Assembly (NCBI GenBank): GCA_964616825.1
Contig: CAZTSX010000007.1
Coordinates: 62,001 to 126,000 of the forward strand
Direction: 5' to 3'
DNA: 64,000 nt
DNA from: QYOJ01 sp964616825
GTDB lineage: Bacteria; Bacteroidota; Bacteroidia; Bacteroidales; FEN-979
Shown here one piece after another: positions 1 through 8,635 of this stretch. Within the stretch, counting starts at the first letter, position 1. Every line of letters begins with the position of its first letter. A model generated the notes under the pieces. The model was not told where the DNA came from. It made no database searches and worked only from the letters and a program-made list of their open reading frames with translations. Made by a program: the position numbers and the translations under genes.

Positions 1-115
1 GAAAAAGCAGGATGTAAACAACCCTGTGAAAAAGGGCGATCCAGTTCCAGATTACTCCCCAGGTAATCTTACGCGTTTTACTGATGTCTCTTTCACTAGT
101 TTCTCTCAGATCCAT
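1..115 (-). CDS. Partial membrane protein of the polysaccharide cluster (N-terminus only)
   Basis: An ATG at 115 opens a minus-strand frame that leaves the window without a stop after 38 codons. It starts inside the last codons of the upstream glycosyltransferase, a 20-base overlap in another frame that suggests translational coupling. The visible part begins with a charged stretch (MDLRETSERDISKTRKITW) followed by a hydrophobic, aromatic segment (WIALFHRVVYILLF), as in the cytoplasmic tail and first membrane helix of an integral membrane protein. An acyltransferase, polymerase or flippase would fit the neighbourhood, but the fragment is too short to assign a family. Confidence 0.5.
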   Translation of the reverse strand, partial: MDLRETSERDISKTRKITWGVIWNWIALFHRVVYILLF

Positions 116-1097
116 ATCCCAAAAATAGAAATTTAATTACTCCAGAAAGATATCCTAATCCGTAACTCATATGCAGGACAAAGAAAATCACGATAAGGCC
201 CGGAATTTTGCTGATTTGGTGAACCAGGCTAAAAGAGACTATCGACGCCAGGATAAAGTAGAGACCAATCACACTTAGATACCCTGTCAGGATCCATTGG
301 TTGAAGCAAGATGCGATCGCCCCTACTGCGAGGAAAAGTATAAACAGAAATGGGACTAGTTGTCTGCTTGTGGTGATGGTGCGGTGTTTCTTATTTACAT
401 AAACTTTCCAGAGGCCATATTGAAAATATTGTTTGAAAAGCTTGCCAAATGAACTCCTGACATGGTATTTTGAAACTACAGATTTATCAAGCCAGAGTTT
501 ATACCCATGTTGAAGTACTCTGAAATTGAACTCATCATCTTGATTCCTCACCAAGGTCTCATCAAAGAGTCCGACCTTCTCAAACACCTCTTTCCGGTAT
601 GCGCCAAAGACCACTGTATCGGTATATCCCTCTTTCATACCTGTCCTGAAGTAGGCATCTCCAACACCAAAAGAGGACGACATGGCATACCCGATTAGCT
701 CTGATACTGGATTCGTAAACTGATTGTCTAAAATCCCCCCTACGCCTCCCGCTTCCGGATGGGCATGGAGGCTCTCCAGGCAGCGAGTCAGGTAATCGGG
801 AAGCAACTCAGAATGAGCCCCCAGGATGACAATGATATCACCGGAAGCATGTTTTATCCCCAGATTAAGAGCCTGTGGGGTTGTTTGCCGGTGATTGACT
901 AATTGATGAATAATGGGATATTCCCGGGTAAACTCATTCACGATCTTTTGAGTCCCATCATTACTCATTCCATCACAAACAAACACCTCAAGCAGTTGAA
1001 GTGGATAATCCATGTTAATGATCGACTGCAAACATCTTCCGATATATTGTTCCTCATTTCGACATGGAATGACGATAGAAATCCGCTGATCAGACAT
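96..1097 (-). CDS. Glycosyltransferase family 2 with C-terminal membrane helices
   Basis: A 333-residue GT-A fold glycosyltransferase that should transfer a sugar from a nucleotide-sugar donor onto a lipid-linked glycan at the inner face of the cytoplasmic membrane. The GT2 opening IVIPCRNEE is at residues 8-16, the nucleotide-binding DGMSNDGT begins at D42, and an acidic QDDEF motif near residue 190 probably holds the catalytic base. From about residue 245 the protein is hydrophobic, with two or three membrane helices that would anchor it. It is the fifth gene of a minus-strand run (flippase, methyltransferase, GT2, GT4, this gene), five bases after the GT4 gene. Donor and acceptor cannot be read from the sequence. 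Confidence 0.9.
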   Translation of the reverse strand: MSDQRISIVIPCRNEEQYIGRCLQSIINMDYPLQLLEVFVCDGMSNDGTQKIVNEFTREYPIIHQLVNHRQTTPQALNLGIKHASGDIIVILGAHSELLPDYLTRCLESLHAHPEAGGVGGILDNQFTNPVSELIGYAMSSSFGVGDAYFRTGMKEGYTDTVVFGAYRKEVFEKVGLFDETLVRNQDDEFNFRVLQHGYKLWLDKSVVSKYHVRSSFGKLFKQYFQYGLWKVYVNKKHRTITTSRQLVPFLFILFLAVGAIASCFNQWILTGYLSVIGLYFILASIVSFSLVHQISKIPGLIVIFFVLHMSYGLGYLSGVIKFLFLGYGSERN

Positions 1098-1102
1098 TCG
1101 TT

Positions 1103-2218
1103 CTAAACTTTTGACAAGGATCTCAATATCCTGTTATATATATCAACCATCTGTTCAACATTGTTTTTCCAATCGTAGATTTGCTTTACCCTTTTTCTGC
1201 CCAATTTGCCCATTTTCTCACCTAACGCTCTGTTATGAACAAGGTATTCTATTGCTTTTGCTGCAGCATCAGGATTTTTGGACTCAACTACAATACCAGT
1301 CACGCCATCCTCTACAACTTCCGGGAGACCTCCACTATTTGAAACTACCACTGGCTTCTCCGTTGCCTGAGCCTCAACAATTGCTACACCAAAACTTTCT
1401 TTTATTGATAACGCAACAAAGATGGATATCATATTATAATATTCGGATACTTCAATGGGCCTGATACTTCCTGTGAAAACAGTATCGTCATGGATAGAGA
1501 GATCTTTGGCTAATTTCTTAAGCTCTTTTTCTTCTGGTCCACCGCCAACAACCAAGAGTTTCAATGGCAAATTCTGGTTGTTTTCCTTAACAATTTTAAA
1601 GGCTTTAAGAAGATCACGGATTCCATATTTTGGTTCCAACGTTTTCACCGTGCCGATGACGACAGCATCATTATCAAATATAGAATCGACAGTTCGTAAT
1701 TTAAAATGAGCAAGGTCAACGCCAAACGGAGTTACTTCAATTTCCTTGTTAGTATATTTTTCTGTTTCCCTTGCCATTACATGACTTGTGGATAATATTT
1801 TGTCAGCCTTTGCAAGGTTGAATTTGATAATCATCTTATGGACAGAAGAGATGTTAGGGAAATCAAATATATCTGTACCCCAAACGGATAAGACGAAAGG
1901 ATGAAACCCGGAGAGGGCACCAAGAAAACCGTAGCTGGAGGCATAGTGTGTGTGAATAATGTCAGGACGAAAGTCTTTGATGGCTCTCCGAAGGGAAGGA
2001 AGTCGCATCAGGTATAATGTTTTTGTAAAAACAGCAGGCAACAATGTGTCCCATTGCTGCCATCTAGATAAAAAAAGCGGGATTCCATGATCATCACACC
2101 AAGGTACTTTCGGCTCCGTGATACTGAATAGACCGGAAACTACCCCAGCATTTTTCAAAGATACAGCCCACTTCTGAGTGTGAGTGGAATTCACATCTGA
2201 CAGTAGTAAAACTCTCAT
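1103..2218 (-). CDS. Glycosyltransferase family 4
   Basis: A 371-residue GT-B fold retaining glycosyltransferase. The N-terminal half starts MRVLLLSDVNSTHTQKWA and carries the acceptor-side Rossmann fold with IIHTHYASSYG. The C-terminal half has the donor-binding region, with GTVKTLEPKYGIRDLLKAF, then the EX7E-type motif ESFGVAIVE and GGLPEVVEDGVTG, all typical of GT4 enzymes acting on surface polysaccharides. No signal peptide or membrane helix is visible, so it probably works on the cytoplasmic face. Its ATG overlaps the stop of the preceding GT2 gene by four bases (ATGA), which implies coupled translation. The sugar transferred is unknown. Confidence 0.93.
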   Translation of the reverse strand: MRVLLLSDVNSTHTQKWAVSLKNAGVVSGLFSITEPKVPWCDDHGIPLFLSRWQQWDTLLPAVFTKTLYLMRLPSLRRAIKDFRPDIIHTHYASSYGFLGALSGFHPFVLSVWGTDIFDFPNISSVHKMIIKFNLAKADKILSTSHVMARETEKYTNKEIEVTPFGVDLAHFKLRTVDSIFDNDAVVIGTVKTLEPKYGIRDLLKAFKIVKENNQNLPLKLLVVGGGPEEKELKKLAKDLSIHDDTVFTGSIRPIEVSEYYNMISIFVALSIKESFGVAIVEAQATEKPVVVSNSGGLPEVVEDGVTGIVVESKNPDAAAKAIEYLVHNRALGEKMGKLGRKRVKQIYDWKNNVEQMVDIYNRILRSLSKV

Positions 2219-3060
2219 TTGGTGCGTTTAAAACAATGTTGAAAAAAAACAGAGAGTTGCAATCCAAACCGATGTGGTTCGTTCACAAGGATGTAAAGCA
2301 AAAGAATCGGACGAATAATATAATATTCCCAAGCTGCCCCGCGCCTGGTAAAAAACTGTAAGAACGATCTCTCAATCATTTGAGCTCGTTCGCGTTCATT
2401 CCATTTGTGTTTCGAAGATCCCTTTCCGATATGCATAATCCGTGTATCAAGATAATGAACCTGAATATTTCGAAGATAGGCCTGATAAAAGAGTTCCATA
2501 TCCTCTGCATACATAAAAGTATCCTCCGACCAGCCTCCTAATTGATCAAATATTGATCGGTTCATTAATACGCTAGCTCCTGTGTTCCAGTAGGCCAGAT
2601 CATTTCTATTTGCCAATCGGTTTATGAAATTTTTTAAGCGCGGGATGAGGTATTTGTTCTTCAATAGCCTTCCTTCCTGGTCAACTAAACTGGTCACCCA
2701 AATACCTTGAATGCTGGTTCTGCTGATTCTCTGATAATCTTTATTAAGTTCACTGTTGACAATTACATCGGGATTTAGAAAGTGAAGGAATCTGCCACAC
2801 GATTGCTCTACCGCTTTGTTGTTTGCCTTCGAAAATCCCAGGTTTTGATCTCCATTGATAAGAGTCAGTGATAGGGAATCAGGGTAGATATTCTGCACGT
2901 TAAGAAAAGAGTCGTCAGAAGAGGCGTTGTCATATACAATCACTTGACAGGAGCCATGAATATGATGGAAGATGGAATCCAAGCAGTTCTTCAATAACTC
3001 ACCGGAGTTGAAGTTCACAATGATGATACTGAAATCTTTTTCTAATTTCAGGTTTTCCAT
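2215..3060 (-). CDS. Glycosyltransferase family 2 (rhamnosyltransferase-like)
   Basis: A 281-residue GT2 enzyme. It opens FSIIIVNFNSGELLKNCLDS, has the nucleotide-binding VIVYDNASSDDS and the aspartates of FLNPDVIVN, and later the EDTFMYAEDMELFYQAY motif, whose acidic residues resemble the catalytic region of WbbL-type rhamnosyltransferases. There is a single hydrophobic stretch near the C-terminus. It lies between a methyltransferase gene (five-base gap) and a GT4 gene (four-base overlap), so it is part of the same polysaccharide operon. Rhamnose as the donor is only a family-level guess. Confidence 0.9.
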   Translation of the reverse strand: MENLKLEKDFSIIIVNFNSGELLKNCLDSIFHHIHGSCQVIVYDNASSDDSFLNVQNIYPDSLSLTLINGDQNLGFSKANNKAVEQSCGRFLHFLNPDVIVNSELNKDYQRISRTSIQGIWVTSLVDQEGRLLKNKYLIPRLKNFINRLANRNDLAYWNTGASVLMNRSIFDQLGGWSEDTFMYAEDMELFYQAYLRNIQVHYLDTRIMHIGKGSSKHKWNERERAQMIERSFLQFFTRRGAAWEYYIIRPILLLYILVNEPHRFGLQLSVFFQHCFKRTK

Positions 3061-3065
3061 ACTGT

Positions 3066-3677
3066 CTAAATCTTTTCAAGTTCAAACTCCAGTTCATAAG
3101 CAGGAAAAAGGTAACAAAGCCCCCCTTCATACCACTCCTGCATCAACCGGCAAGAATTAAACAGCCAGGTTTGTATCTTTCGGAATACATTTTGGATTAA
3201 AAAAGGTGAGTAAAAGATAATTTTTATTTTTTTGATCTTGAAATCAAGTGAATTATAATGGGATGGGATTCTTCTTTTAAAGGGACTTTCCCGGGAAAAA
3301 TAACACAAAGTATAGAGTCCAAAGGTTGTTTTATGGGTATAATCGCTGTAATAATAGGGATTGGAAAAATGAGGCACATGCCCCTTCATCACCCCTCCTT
3401 TTTTAAGAACCCGAAAAGACTCAGACATCAACAATTCAATGTTTGATACATGTTCAAGAAAGTGAGAAGAAAACACGACATCCGCACATTGATCAGGAAG
3501 GAATGGCAATCCATCTTCCAGATCACAAACGATATCCACACCTGGAAGATCTACCCTGTCTATGCCAATGGCATCGGGATTCTTTTTGTTCATTCCACAC
3601 CCCAATTCAATCACTACCCTCTCCATCTTCAGTATCATCTCTAATATTGCTGATTTGTCAGGATTTGTCATTATCAT
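3066..3677 (-). CDS. Class I SAM-dependent methyltransferase
   Basis: A 203-residue protein with methyltransferase motif I as VVIELGCGMNKKNPDAIG, an acidic motif II region (VDIVCDLEDGLPFLPDQ) and the post-I motif ADVVFSSHFLEHVSN, followed by FRVLKKGGVMKG. This is the SAM-binding Rossmann fold of small methyltransferases found in polysaccharide clusters, where they modify a sugar or cap a chain. The C-terminal 60 residues are basic and aromatic and may bind a membrane-associated substrate. Its start overlaps the flippase stop by four bases. A second in-frame ATG two codons in (MTNPDK) is an equally plausible start. Confidence 0.85.
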   Translation of the reverse strand: MIMTNPDKSAILEMILKMERVVIELGCGMNKKNPDAIGIDRVDLPGVDIVCDLEDGLPFLPDQCADVVFSSHFLEHVSNIELLMSESFRVLKKGGVMKGHVPHFSNPYYYSDYTHKTTFGLYTLCYFSRESPFKRRIPSHYNSLDFKIKKIKIIFYSPFLIQNVFRKIQTWLFNSCRLMQEWYEGGLCYLFPAYELEFELEKI

Positions 3678-4945
3678 CGCCGGATTGGTTTAGTGAGTGA
3701 TAGTATCCACAGAATGACTCCGATCGAGTATATGCTCATCAGTACTGAAAGAATCGTAAATCCGATCAATATGTCCTGGAAAACTATCCCACCCAGACAC
3801 ATCGAAATTACCATAAATAAATTCCCCACAATAGATATATAAAACATAGATCGTGTTTTGCGAAGTATCAATGGGATTTGTGCAATTGAATATCGAATGA
3901 AATCGAAGAACATCCAGGGAGCTAAAATCCGTGCATAGATTCCAGACTCCCTCCAGGTCTCTCCGAAAATCATACCAAATAACCAGGGGCCAGCTATCAC
4001 AAGAACCAATAAGACCGGCAGGGCTATCAATGAGCTGAGTTTAACAGTTTTCCATACAAGACCTTTGATCTGCCCGGTCGACCGGTATTGCTCTGAAGCA
4101 TCTTTATACAAAACCTGTGATAAAGAGGAGCCAATCAGCATCAACGGAGCCTGAAGGACACGCATCGATAATGAGAACCAACCGATTATTGATGATGTAA
4201 AAAAAATTTGAGCCAGGTATACAATCCCGTAGGTTTGCACCATTTCACCAATTGCCTGGGGTGAGTTTGATAAAGGCAAATCCCTGTGTCGCTTGGCAAG
4301 AGAAGAGAATAAAGAGAAGTTGATATTTTTTAGAGAAGCTCTATCAGAATATAAAAAAACGATCAGAAAAAACAATGCAAAAAGAAAGTACCCGATCATA
4401 TATCCGCCAAGCAAACCCCAGACACCTGCTCCAATCAGACCTAAAATAAGCATCCCGCCATTGTTCCCTGCCGAGTTTATCACCTTCCCGATTGCTAGTA
4501 TTGGATATCTGCTTCCCCTGTTAAACCAATTTTGGAAAATATTTCCAATTCCGATTAACAGCACAAGGAAAGGTAACAGGAACAACCATTGTTTCATCAC
4601 CCCGGTCCCTAAGCTATCTGGTAAAAAAAGCGCCCCTGTGGTAACTAACAGCAACAGGAAACAACAAATACAAAAACTTATGAGAAGAGAAAGGGACGCC
4701 ATGTTAACGGCCTGTTTTTCATCTCTCTGAAGAATGATCGCCATCTCATATCGCAACGTTGCTATGAGTGCAAATCCCCCTACAATGGAGATAAAAAAGG
4801 TGTAAATACCAAACTCAGAGGGTGTATAGAGGCGTGTTAGTATTGGCGCGATGATCAGTGTTATTGCTTGTCCTATACCTGCACCTACAACCAGTTTCAA
4901 TGTGTTGGTTAGGAATTTGGATCGGTGAGCAAAGAGATCAATCAT
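3674..4945 (-). CDS. Polysaccharide flippase (Wzx / MATE-like oligosaccharide exporter)
   Basis: A 423-residue integral membrane protein with roughly twelve hydrophobic segments. It starts FLTNTLKLVVGAGIGQAITLI and continues with PILTRLYTPSEFGIYTFFIS, the hallmark N-terminus of the polysaccharide biosynthesis/flippase superfamily. It would move undecaprenyl-linked repeat units across the cytoplasmic membrane. It leads the glycosyltransferase run and lies 27 bases after the DUF4340 gene on the same strand, so transcription may continue from the gld genes. The repeat unit it handles is unknown. Confidence 0.9.
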   Translation of the reverse strand: MIDLFAHRSKFLTNTLKLVVGAGIGQAITLIIAPILTRLYTPSEFGIYTFFISIVGGFALIATLRYEMAIILQRDEKQAVNMASLSLLISFCICCFLLLLVTTGALFLPDSLGTGVMKQWLFLLPFLVLLIGIGNIFQNWFNRGSRYPILAIGKVINSAGNNGGMLILGLIGAGVWGLLGGYMIGYFLFALFFLIVFLYSDRASLKNINFSLFSSLAKRHRDLPLSNSPQAIGEMVQTYGIVYLAQIFFTSSIIGWFSLSMRVLQAPLMLIGSSLSQVLYKDASEQYRSTGQIKGLVWKTVKLSSLIALPVLLVLVIAGPWLFGMIFGETWRESGIYARILAPWMFFDFIRYSIAQIPLILRKTRSMFYISIVGNLFMVISMCLGGIVFQDILIGFTILSVLMSIYSIGVILWILSLTKPIRR

Positions 4946-4972
4946 CCTGTGTCTTCAATTATTGTGGATTCC

Positions 4973-6037
4973 TTAATGGCTCCCGGGAAATTCCTTCAAA
5001 AAAAATGACCTCGGCCGTAATACCTTATCGAACGAGAAGTACTGAATCAATACGAAATCCTCTCCATCATTAACGAGAGCCCAAAGCCTGTCAAGGTCAT
5101 AAGGAATAATGTTCCCATCCATGTCAACATCCCCATACCCCTCTTTGAAATACGTTTTTACAGTGTTGCTGACTCCACTGGTATCCGTCAGTGTAATGAT
5201 CATGAACGGACTGGATGACAGAATAGAGTCTTTTTTCAACGGATCCATGTTGCTCTGGATGGATTCAAAATTCAGGTTACGAAAACCGGTAAGAAAGTTT
5301 AATGCCGCCAGGGTATCAAAATCAGGTATAGGTTGATTCTCCGGATAACTGTATAGTGATATGGAGGTGTTTCCGTTGTTCGTGATAACAAATGACTCAT
5401 TCTCTTTACCTGGGACCTCTACCTGAACAGCAGCGATTTCCGGCAGACTCTTCCGGAACACCTTATAATCTCTCCATACATTCACCATTGGCATATAACG
5501 CGGGGAGACATACCCCCTGAATCCTGGGATAAAGGTGACAAATGGTGTGCTTGAATTCTCCATCAGCATATATGTTCCCCTGTTGTTCTGGGTGGCACCG
5601 CCAACATAATAGACTTTCGTCAGTTTCTCGTGAGGGAACCACCTGATGGTGTTAAATAGATCAATCCGGTATACCTTCTGGTAGATCTCAACCTTCACTG
5701 AATTGACTGAGAGTTCCCTGATCACGCTGTTATGTGCAGCCAGTGACACAGGTTCTTTCACCGCCAATGTGTGCATCGTCTGCAAAAGCATATCGATGTT
5801 TTGTCTGGAGGCGGGATAGTTATTGTTGACAATCCATTGACCGTCTGCCTTCCGGGTAAGAGTTACAGTATTGTTGTTTTTATCAGCCATAAAGAGCTTG
5901 GTCACTGTTGCAGTGTCCTGTATAGCAAATTCGCTCAATGCACCCTGGAAGGTTTTATTCGATTGAGTAAAGATCAGGACGACAGCCACCAGGGCCAGGA
6001 TAATGACGATGCTAATGATGATTCGGTTTTTCTTCAT
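4973..6037 (-). CDS. DUF4340 domain-containing protein linked to the GldFG transporter
   Basis: A 354-residue protein with one N-terminal membrane helix (IIISIVIILALVAVVLIF) and an extracytoplasmic remainder. The region after the helix (VTLTRKADGQWIVNNNYPAS, then a helix counting repeats such as NIDMLLQTMHTL) matches what is known of DUF4340, a domain usually encoded beside ABC-2 permeases and GldG-type auxiliary proteins. Its ATG overlaps the gldG stop by four bases, so the two are almost certainly co-translated and part of one membrane complex. The biochemical role of DUF4340 is not established. Confidence 0.82.
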   Translation of the reverse strand: MKKNRIIISIVIILALVAVVLIFTQSNKTFQGALSEFAIQDTATVTKLFMADKNNNTVTLTRKADGQWIVNNNYPASRQNIDMLLQTMHTLAVKEPVSLAAHNSVIRELSVNSVKVEIYQKVYRIDLFNTIRWFPHEKLTKVYYVGGATQNNRGTYMLMENSSTPFVTFIPGFRGYVSPRYMPMVNVWRDYKVFRKSLPEIAAVQVEVPGKENESFVITNNGNTSISLYSYPENQPIPDFDTLAALNFLTGFRNLNFESIQSNMDPLKKDSILSSSPFMIITLTDTSGVSNTVKTYFKEGYGDVDMDGNIIPYDLDRLWALVNDGEDFVLIQYFSFDKVLRPRSFFLKEFPGSH

Positions 6038-7773
6038 TTTTTTCTTGCATATTTTTGCTTACGTAGATAGAATTTAACCAGGCCAAAACCAGCAACCAGC
6101 AATATGGGTAATACGATGTTCAGAATCTGCCACAGGGTTCGCTGAGCAATCACTTTTGTGGGATCCAGCTGCCTCAATTGCAGTTCCCGTGACCGGATCG
6201 AAATCAGCCCGGAATCGTCGCAAAGGTAGTTCATGATGTTCAGTAACAGATCCTTGTTCCCGAATGTTTGTCCCGTATATTGGTCAAAACCCAGGGGAAG
6301 GGGATACTTCTGTGTGATATGAAACTGGTTCCTGGCGATATCTCCATCGGCAATGACAACCATTCGGTTAGGTTTGCTTTTCTTCCGAAATCCCAATTCC
6401 CGGTTCTGTTCTATCTCAGGAGGTAACCGAAAGAGATATGCGGAGGAGAATTCACCCTCAAGCAGCACGGCAAGATGCTGAGGTCCACTGCTGTACATTC
6501 GCGGATCAGGTTCTTCGCGAAGAATCTCCAGGTCGATTAAGGCGGGCGCATTCACGGTTCTGGAATAGGGTGATGAAGCCAGCAGGATTACTTTCTCTAC
6601 GCCTTTTGCCTCCACCGTATCAATACTGCTGATAAACTCGGTCTTGATCGCATTCAGTCCGTTGACAATCGGATGTTTTGATGCCGGGGTTGCCAGGGGG
6701 AAAAAGTACCACTCGAAAAAATCAAACCGTGGCTGGGATCCCATCTGACCTGTTTTGATAGGAATTGGAAGTGCATTCAGATCCACCACCAGGTTCTTGT
6801 TCAACCTGACTCCATAATTGAAAAGCATATCGTCGAGATTGATGTCGTTGGTTAATCCGATGGTAGAACCAAATTCCTGAAGGCTGTCCATCTTAGCAAA
6901 TACCGGATCAATCATCCACAATATCCGTCCACCCCGCATGATAAACTGGTCGATCAGAAACTTGTCCTTCTCGGTAAATGGCCTCTCGGGACCTGCAATA
7001 ATTAATGCTTTATATTTATTCACCAAGGGCGACCCGGAAGAGTCAGTCTTCAGTCTCACCGTCAGGCTGTTGATCTGGCTATTGATATTGATCCTTTCAA
7101 CATTGTAATACTCGGAGAGCGCTTCTTCAAAATAGATCATTTCAGGTTGTGATAATTCCCCTTGTCCTTCCAGGATCGCTACGCGTGGCTTGGTTGTATT
7201 GATCAACTTATCAATCGCGTTACTCAGGTTATATTCAAGCGTCTGGATCGAGTTGTTCAAAACCTTTTCCGGATCCTGCCCCAGCTGTGTCATCAGTAAC
7301 TGGACCGGAACCTCACGGCCCCGGTAAACTACAATAGTTCCCGGAAAAATAATAAGCTGAGAAGATTCCCCTTTACTGGAAATCCTGAGATCAGTTGGTT
7401 GAAGACCCTGCTCAGAAAGAAGCCGGTAGGTGTCGTTCCGCTCCTTCGTATTGGGACTGGCTGAAGGATTGATAAACTCAAAGTGGATGTGATCGCTGTA
7501 AGCTCTGAATTCATTGAGCATCTCCCGTGTTTCGTTAGCCAAACGGCGAAAACCCGGAGGCAAGTCTCCATCCAGATAGACTCGAAAGAAGACATCGTCG
7601 TCAAGATTTTTCAGCATATTTTTGGTGACGAGCGAGAGGGTGTACCGTTTTTCAGCTGTCAGGTCAATCCTCGTAAACACAAAAGAACCTATAATATTGA
7701 TCAGAATGATGATCACAAGTGCCAGGATCACCTGAAAAATATTGTTGCGTTTTATGTTCTTCTTACGATTCAC
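6034..7773 (-). CDS. gldG: Gliding-motility-type ABC transporter auxiliary protein GldG
   Basis: A 579-residue protein with an N-terminal helix (VILALVIIILINIIGSFVF), a long periplasmic domain of the ABC-type uncharacterised transport family (VAILEGQGELSQPEMIYFEE; LIIAGPERPFTEKDKFLIDQ [20 residues]) and a C-terminal helix before a basic tail. In Flavobacteriia GldG pairs with GldF and the ATPase GldA for gliding; in non-gliding Bacteroidota the same pair persists with unknown cargo. No gldA lies in this window. Translation appears to start at GTG (7773); there is no in-frame ATG nearby. A dispersed repeat copy separates it from gldF. Confidence 0.87.
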   Translation of the reverse strand: MNRKKNIKRNNIFQVILALVIIILINIIGSFVFTRIDLTAEKRYTLSLVTKNMLKNLDDDVFFRVYLDGDLPPGFRRLANETREMLNEFRAYSDHIHFEFINPSASPNTKERNDTYRLLSEQGLQPTDLRISSKGESSQLIIFPGTIVVYRGREVPVQLLMTQLGQDPEKVLNNSIQTLEYNLSNAIDKLINTTKPRVAILEGQGELSQPEMIYFEEALSEYYNVERININSQINSLTVRLKTDSSGSPLVNKYKALIIAGPERPFTEKDKFLIDQFIMRGGRILWMIDPVFAKMDSLQEFGSTIGLTNDINLDDMLFNYGVRLNKNLVVDLNALPIPIKTGQMGSQPRFDFFEWYFFPLATPASKHPIVNGLNAIKTEFISSIDTVEAKGVEKVILLASSPYSRTVNAPALIDLEILREEPDPRMYSSGPQHLAVLLEGEFSSAYLFRLPPEIEQNRELGFRKKSKPNRMVVIADGDIARNQFHITQKYPLPLGFDQYTGQTFGNKDLLLNIMNYLCDDSGLISIRSRELQLRQLDPTKVIAQRTLWQILNIVLPILLVAGFGLVKFYLRKQKYARKK

Positions 7774-7790
7774 GTTTCACATTTCGCTTT

Positions 7791-7819
7791 GCTTCGTCAC
7801 TACGTTCCTCGCAATGACA
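7791..7819. repeat. Dispersed repeat A, copy 1 (GCTTCGTCACTACG... GCAATGACA)
   Basis: A 29-base element beginning GCTTCGTCACTACGTTCCTC and ending GCAATGACA, in the 73-base gldF-gldG spacer. Related copies occur inverted at 46904-46932 and in an expanded form at 55707-55760. It is followed by a looser imitation of itself (CGCTTTTCGCTACCTCACTACC). Elements of this type are known as intergenic repeats in many unrelated bacteria; their function is not established. Confidence 0.75.
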
Positions 7820-7846
7820 TTTTTCGCTTTTCGCTACCTCACTACC

Positions 7847-8578
7847 TTACCACTTCCTGCTCTCCAGCCTCAACTTTGTCAGGATGATAAACAACGCCAT
7901 CACACTAACGAAATAGATCAGATCACGGGTATCGATCACACCCCTACTCATCGAAGAGTAATGTGCATTTAATCCGAGTGATTGAATCAGCAATCCTACA
8001 CTGCCTGAAAGGATGAATGTGTAGATAAACTCAAATCCTATATAGAAAAAGAAGCTGAGAAAGATCGCTATTATGAATGATACAATCTGGTTATCAGACA
8101 GCGAGGAGGAGAATATCCCAATCGAAACAAAGGCCCCGCCGAGCATGATCAATCCGATATATGATCCCCAGATACTTCCCAGGTCAAGGTTTCCCTGGGG
8201 TAAGCCCAGCCGGTAAACGGTATAAACATATATTAATGTGGGTATAAGTGAGAAGATTACCAGTACGATACCGGCAAAGAATTTCGCCAGGATCACCTGT
8301 AAATCGGTAAGCGGTTGAGTCATCAGTAATTCCAGGGTGCCACTCCTCTTTTCATCGGCAAAGGATCGCATTGTGATGGCTGGGATCAGAAAGAGAAAGA
8401 TGAAAGGACCCAGGATGAAAAGCCCGTCAACATTGGCATACCCGAAATCGAAAATATTAAACTGTAACGGAAAAACCCAAAGGAATAATCCTATGATCAA
8501 CAGAAAGACCACGATCACAATGTACCCGATCAGCGAGTTCAGAAATCCGTTGAGTTCTTTTTTGAAAAGGGTATACAT
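7847..8578 (-). CDS. gldF: Gliding-motility-type ABC transporter permease GldF
   Basis: A 243-residue ABC-2 type permease with six predicted helices. It begins MYTLFKKELNGFLNSLIGYI; a cytoplasmic ITMRSFADEKRSGTLELLMT loop marks the ABC-2 family (the conserved EKRSGTLELL segment). It should form the channel subunit with GldG (next gene) and an ATPase encoded elsewhere. A TAnnTTTG box (TAAATTTG, minus strand) lies 22 bases upstream of the ATG, so it probably has its own promoter although the SAM hydrolase gene ends only 57 bases upstream. Confidence 0.9.
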   Translation of the reverse strand: MYTLFKKELNGFLNSLIGYIVIVVFLLIIGLFLWVFPLQFNIFDFGYANVDGLFILGPFIFLFLIPAITMRSFADEKRSGTLELLMTQPLTDLQVILAKFFAGIVLVIFSLIPTLIYVYTVYRLGLPQGNLDLGSIWGSYIGLIMLGGAFVSIGIFSSSLSDNQIVSFIIAIFLSFFFYIGFEFIYTFILSGSVGLLIQSLGLNAHYSSMSRGVIDTRDLIYFVSVMALFIILTKLRLESRKW

Positions 8579-8599
8579 GCAGCTTCCTTAGTGAACCTG

Positions 8600-8607
8600 C
8601 AAATTTA
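8600..8607 (-). promoter_or_regulatory. Predicted -7 box for gldF
   Basis: Minus strand reads TAAATTTG, an exact match to the Bacteroidota sigma-A box TAnnTTTG, 22 bases from the gldF ATG. No clear TTG -33 element is seen at the usual 19-21 base distance. Confidence 0.5.
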
Positions 8608-8635
8608 AGATTTTATTTGGATGCCGGAGGCCGGA

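Noticed and set aside
4293..4730. 145-codon plus-strand open frame
   Set aside because: Antisense to the flippase membrane helices; the basic, Ile-rich composition is a by-product of hydrophobic codons on the other strand.
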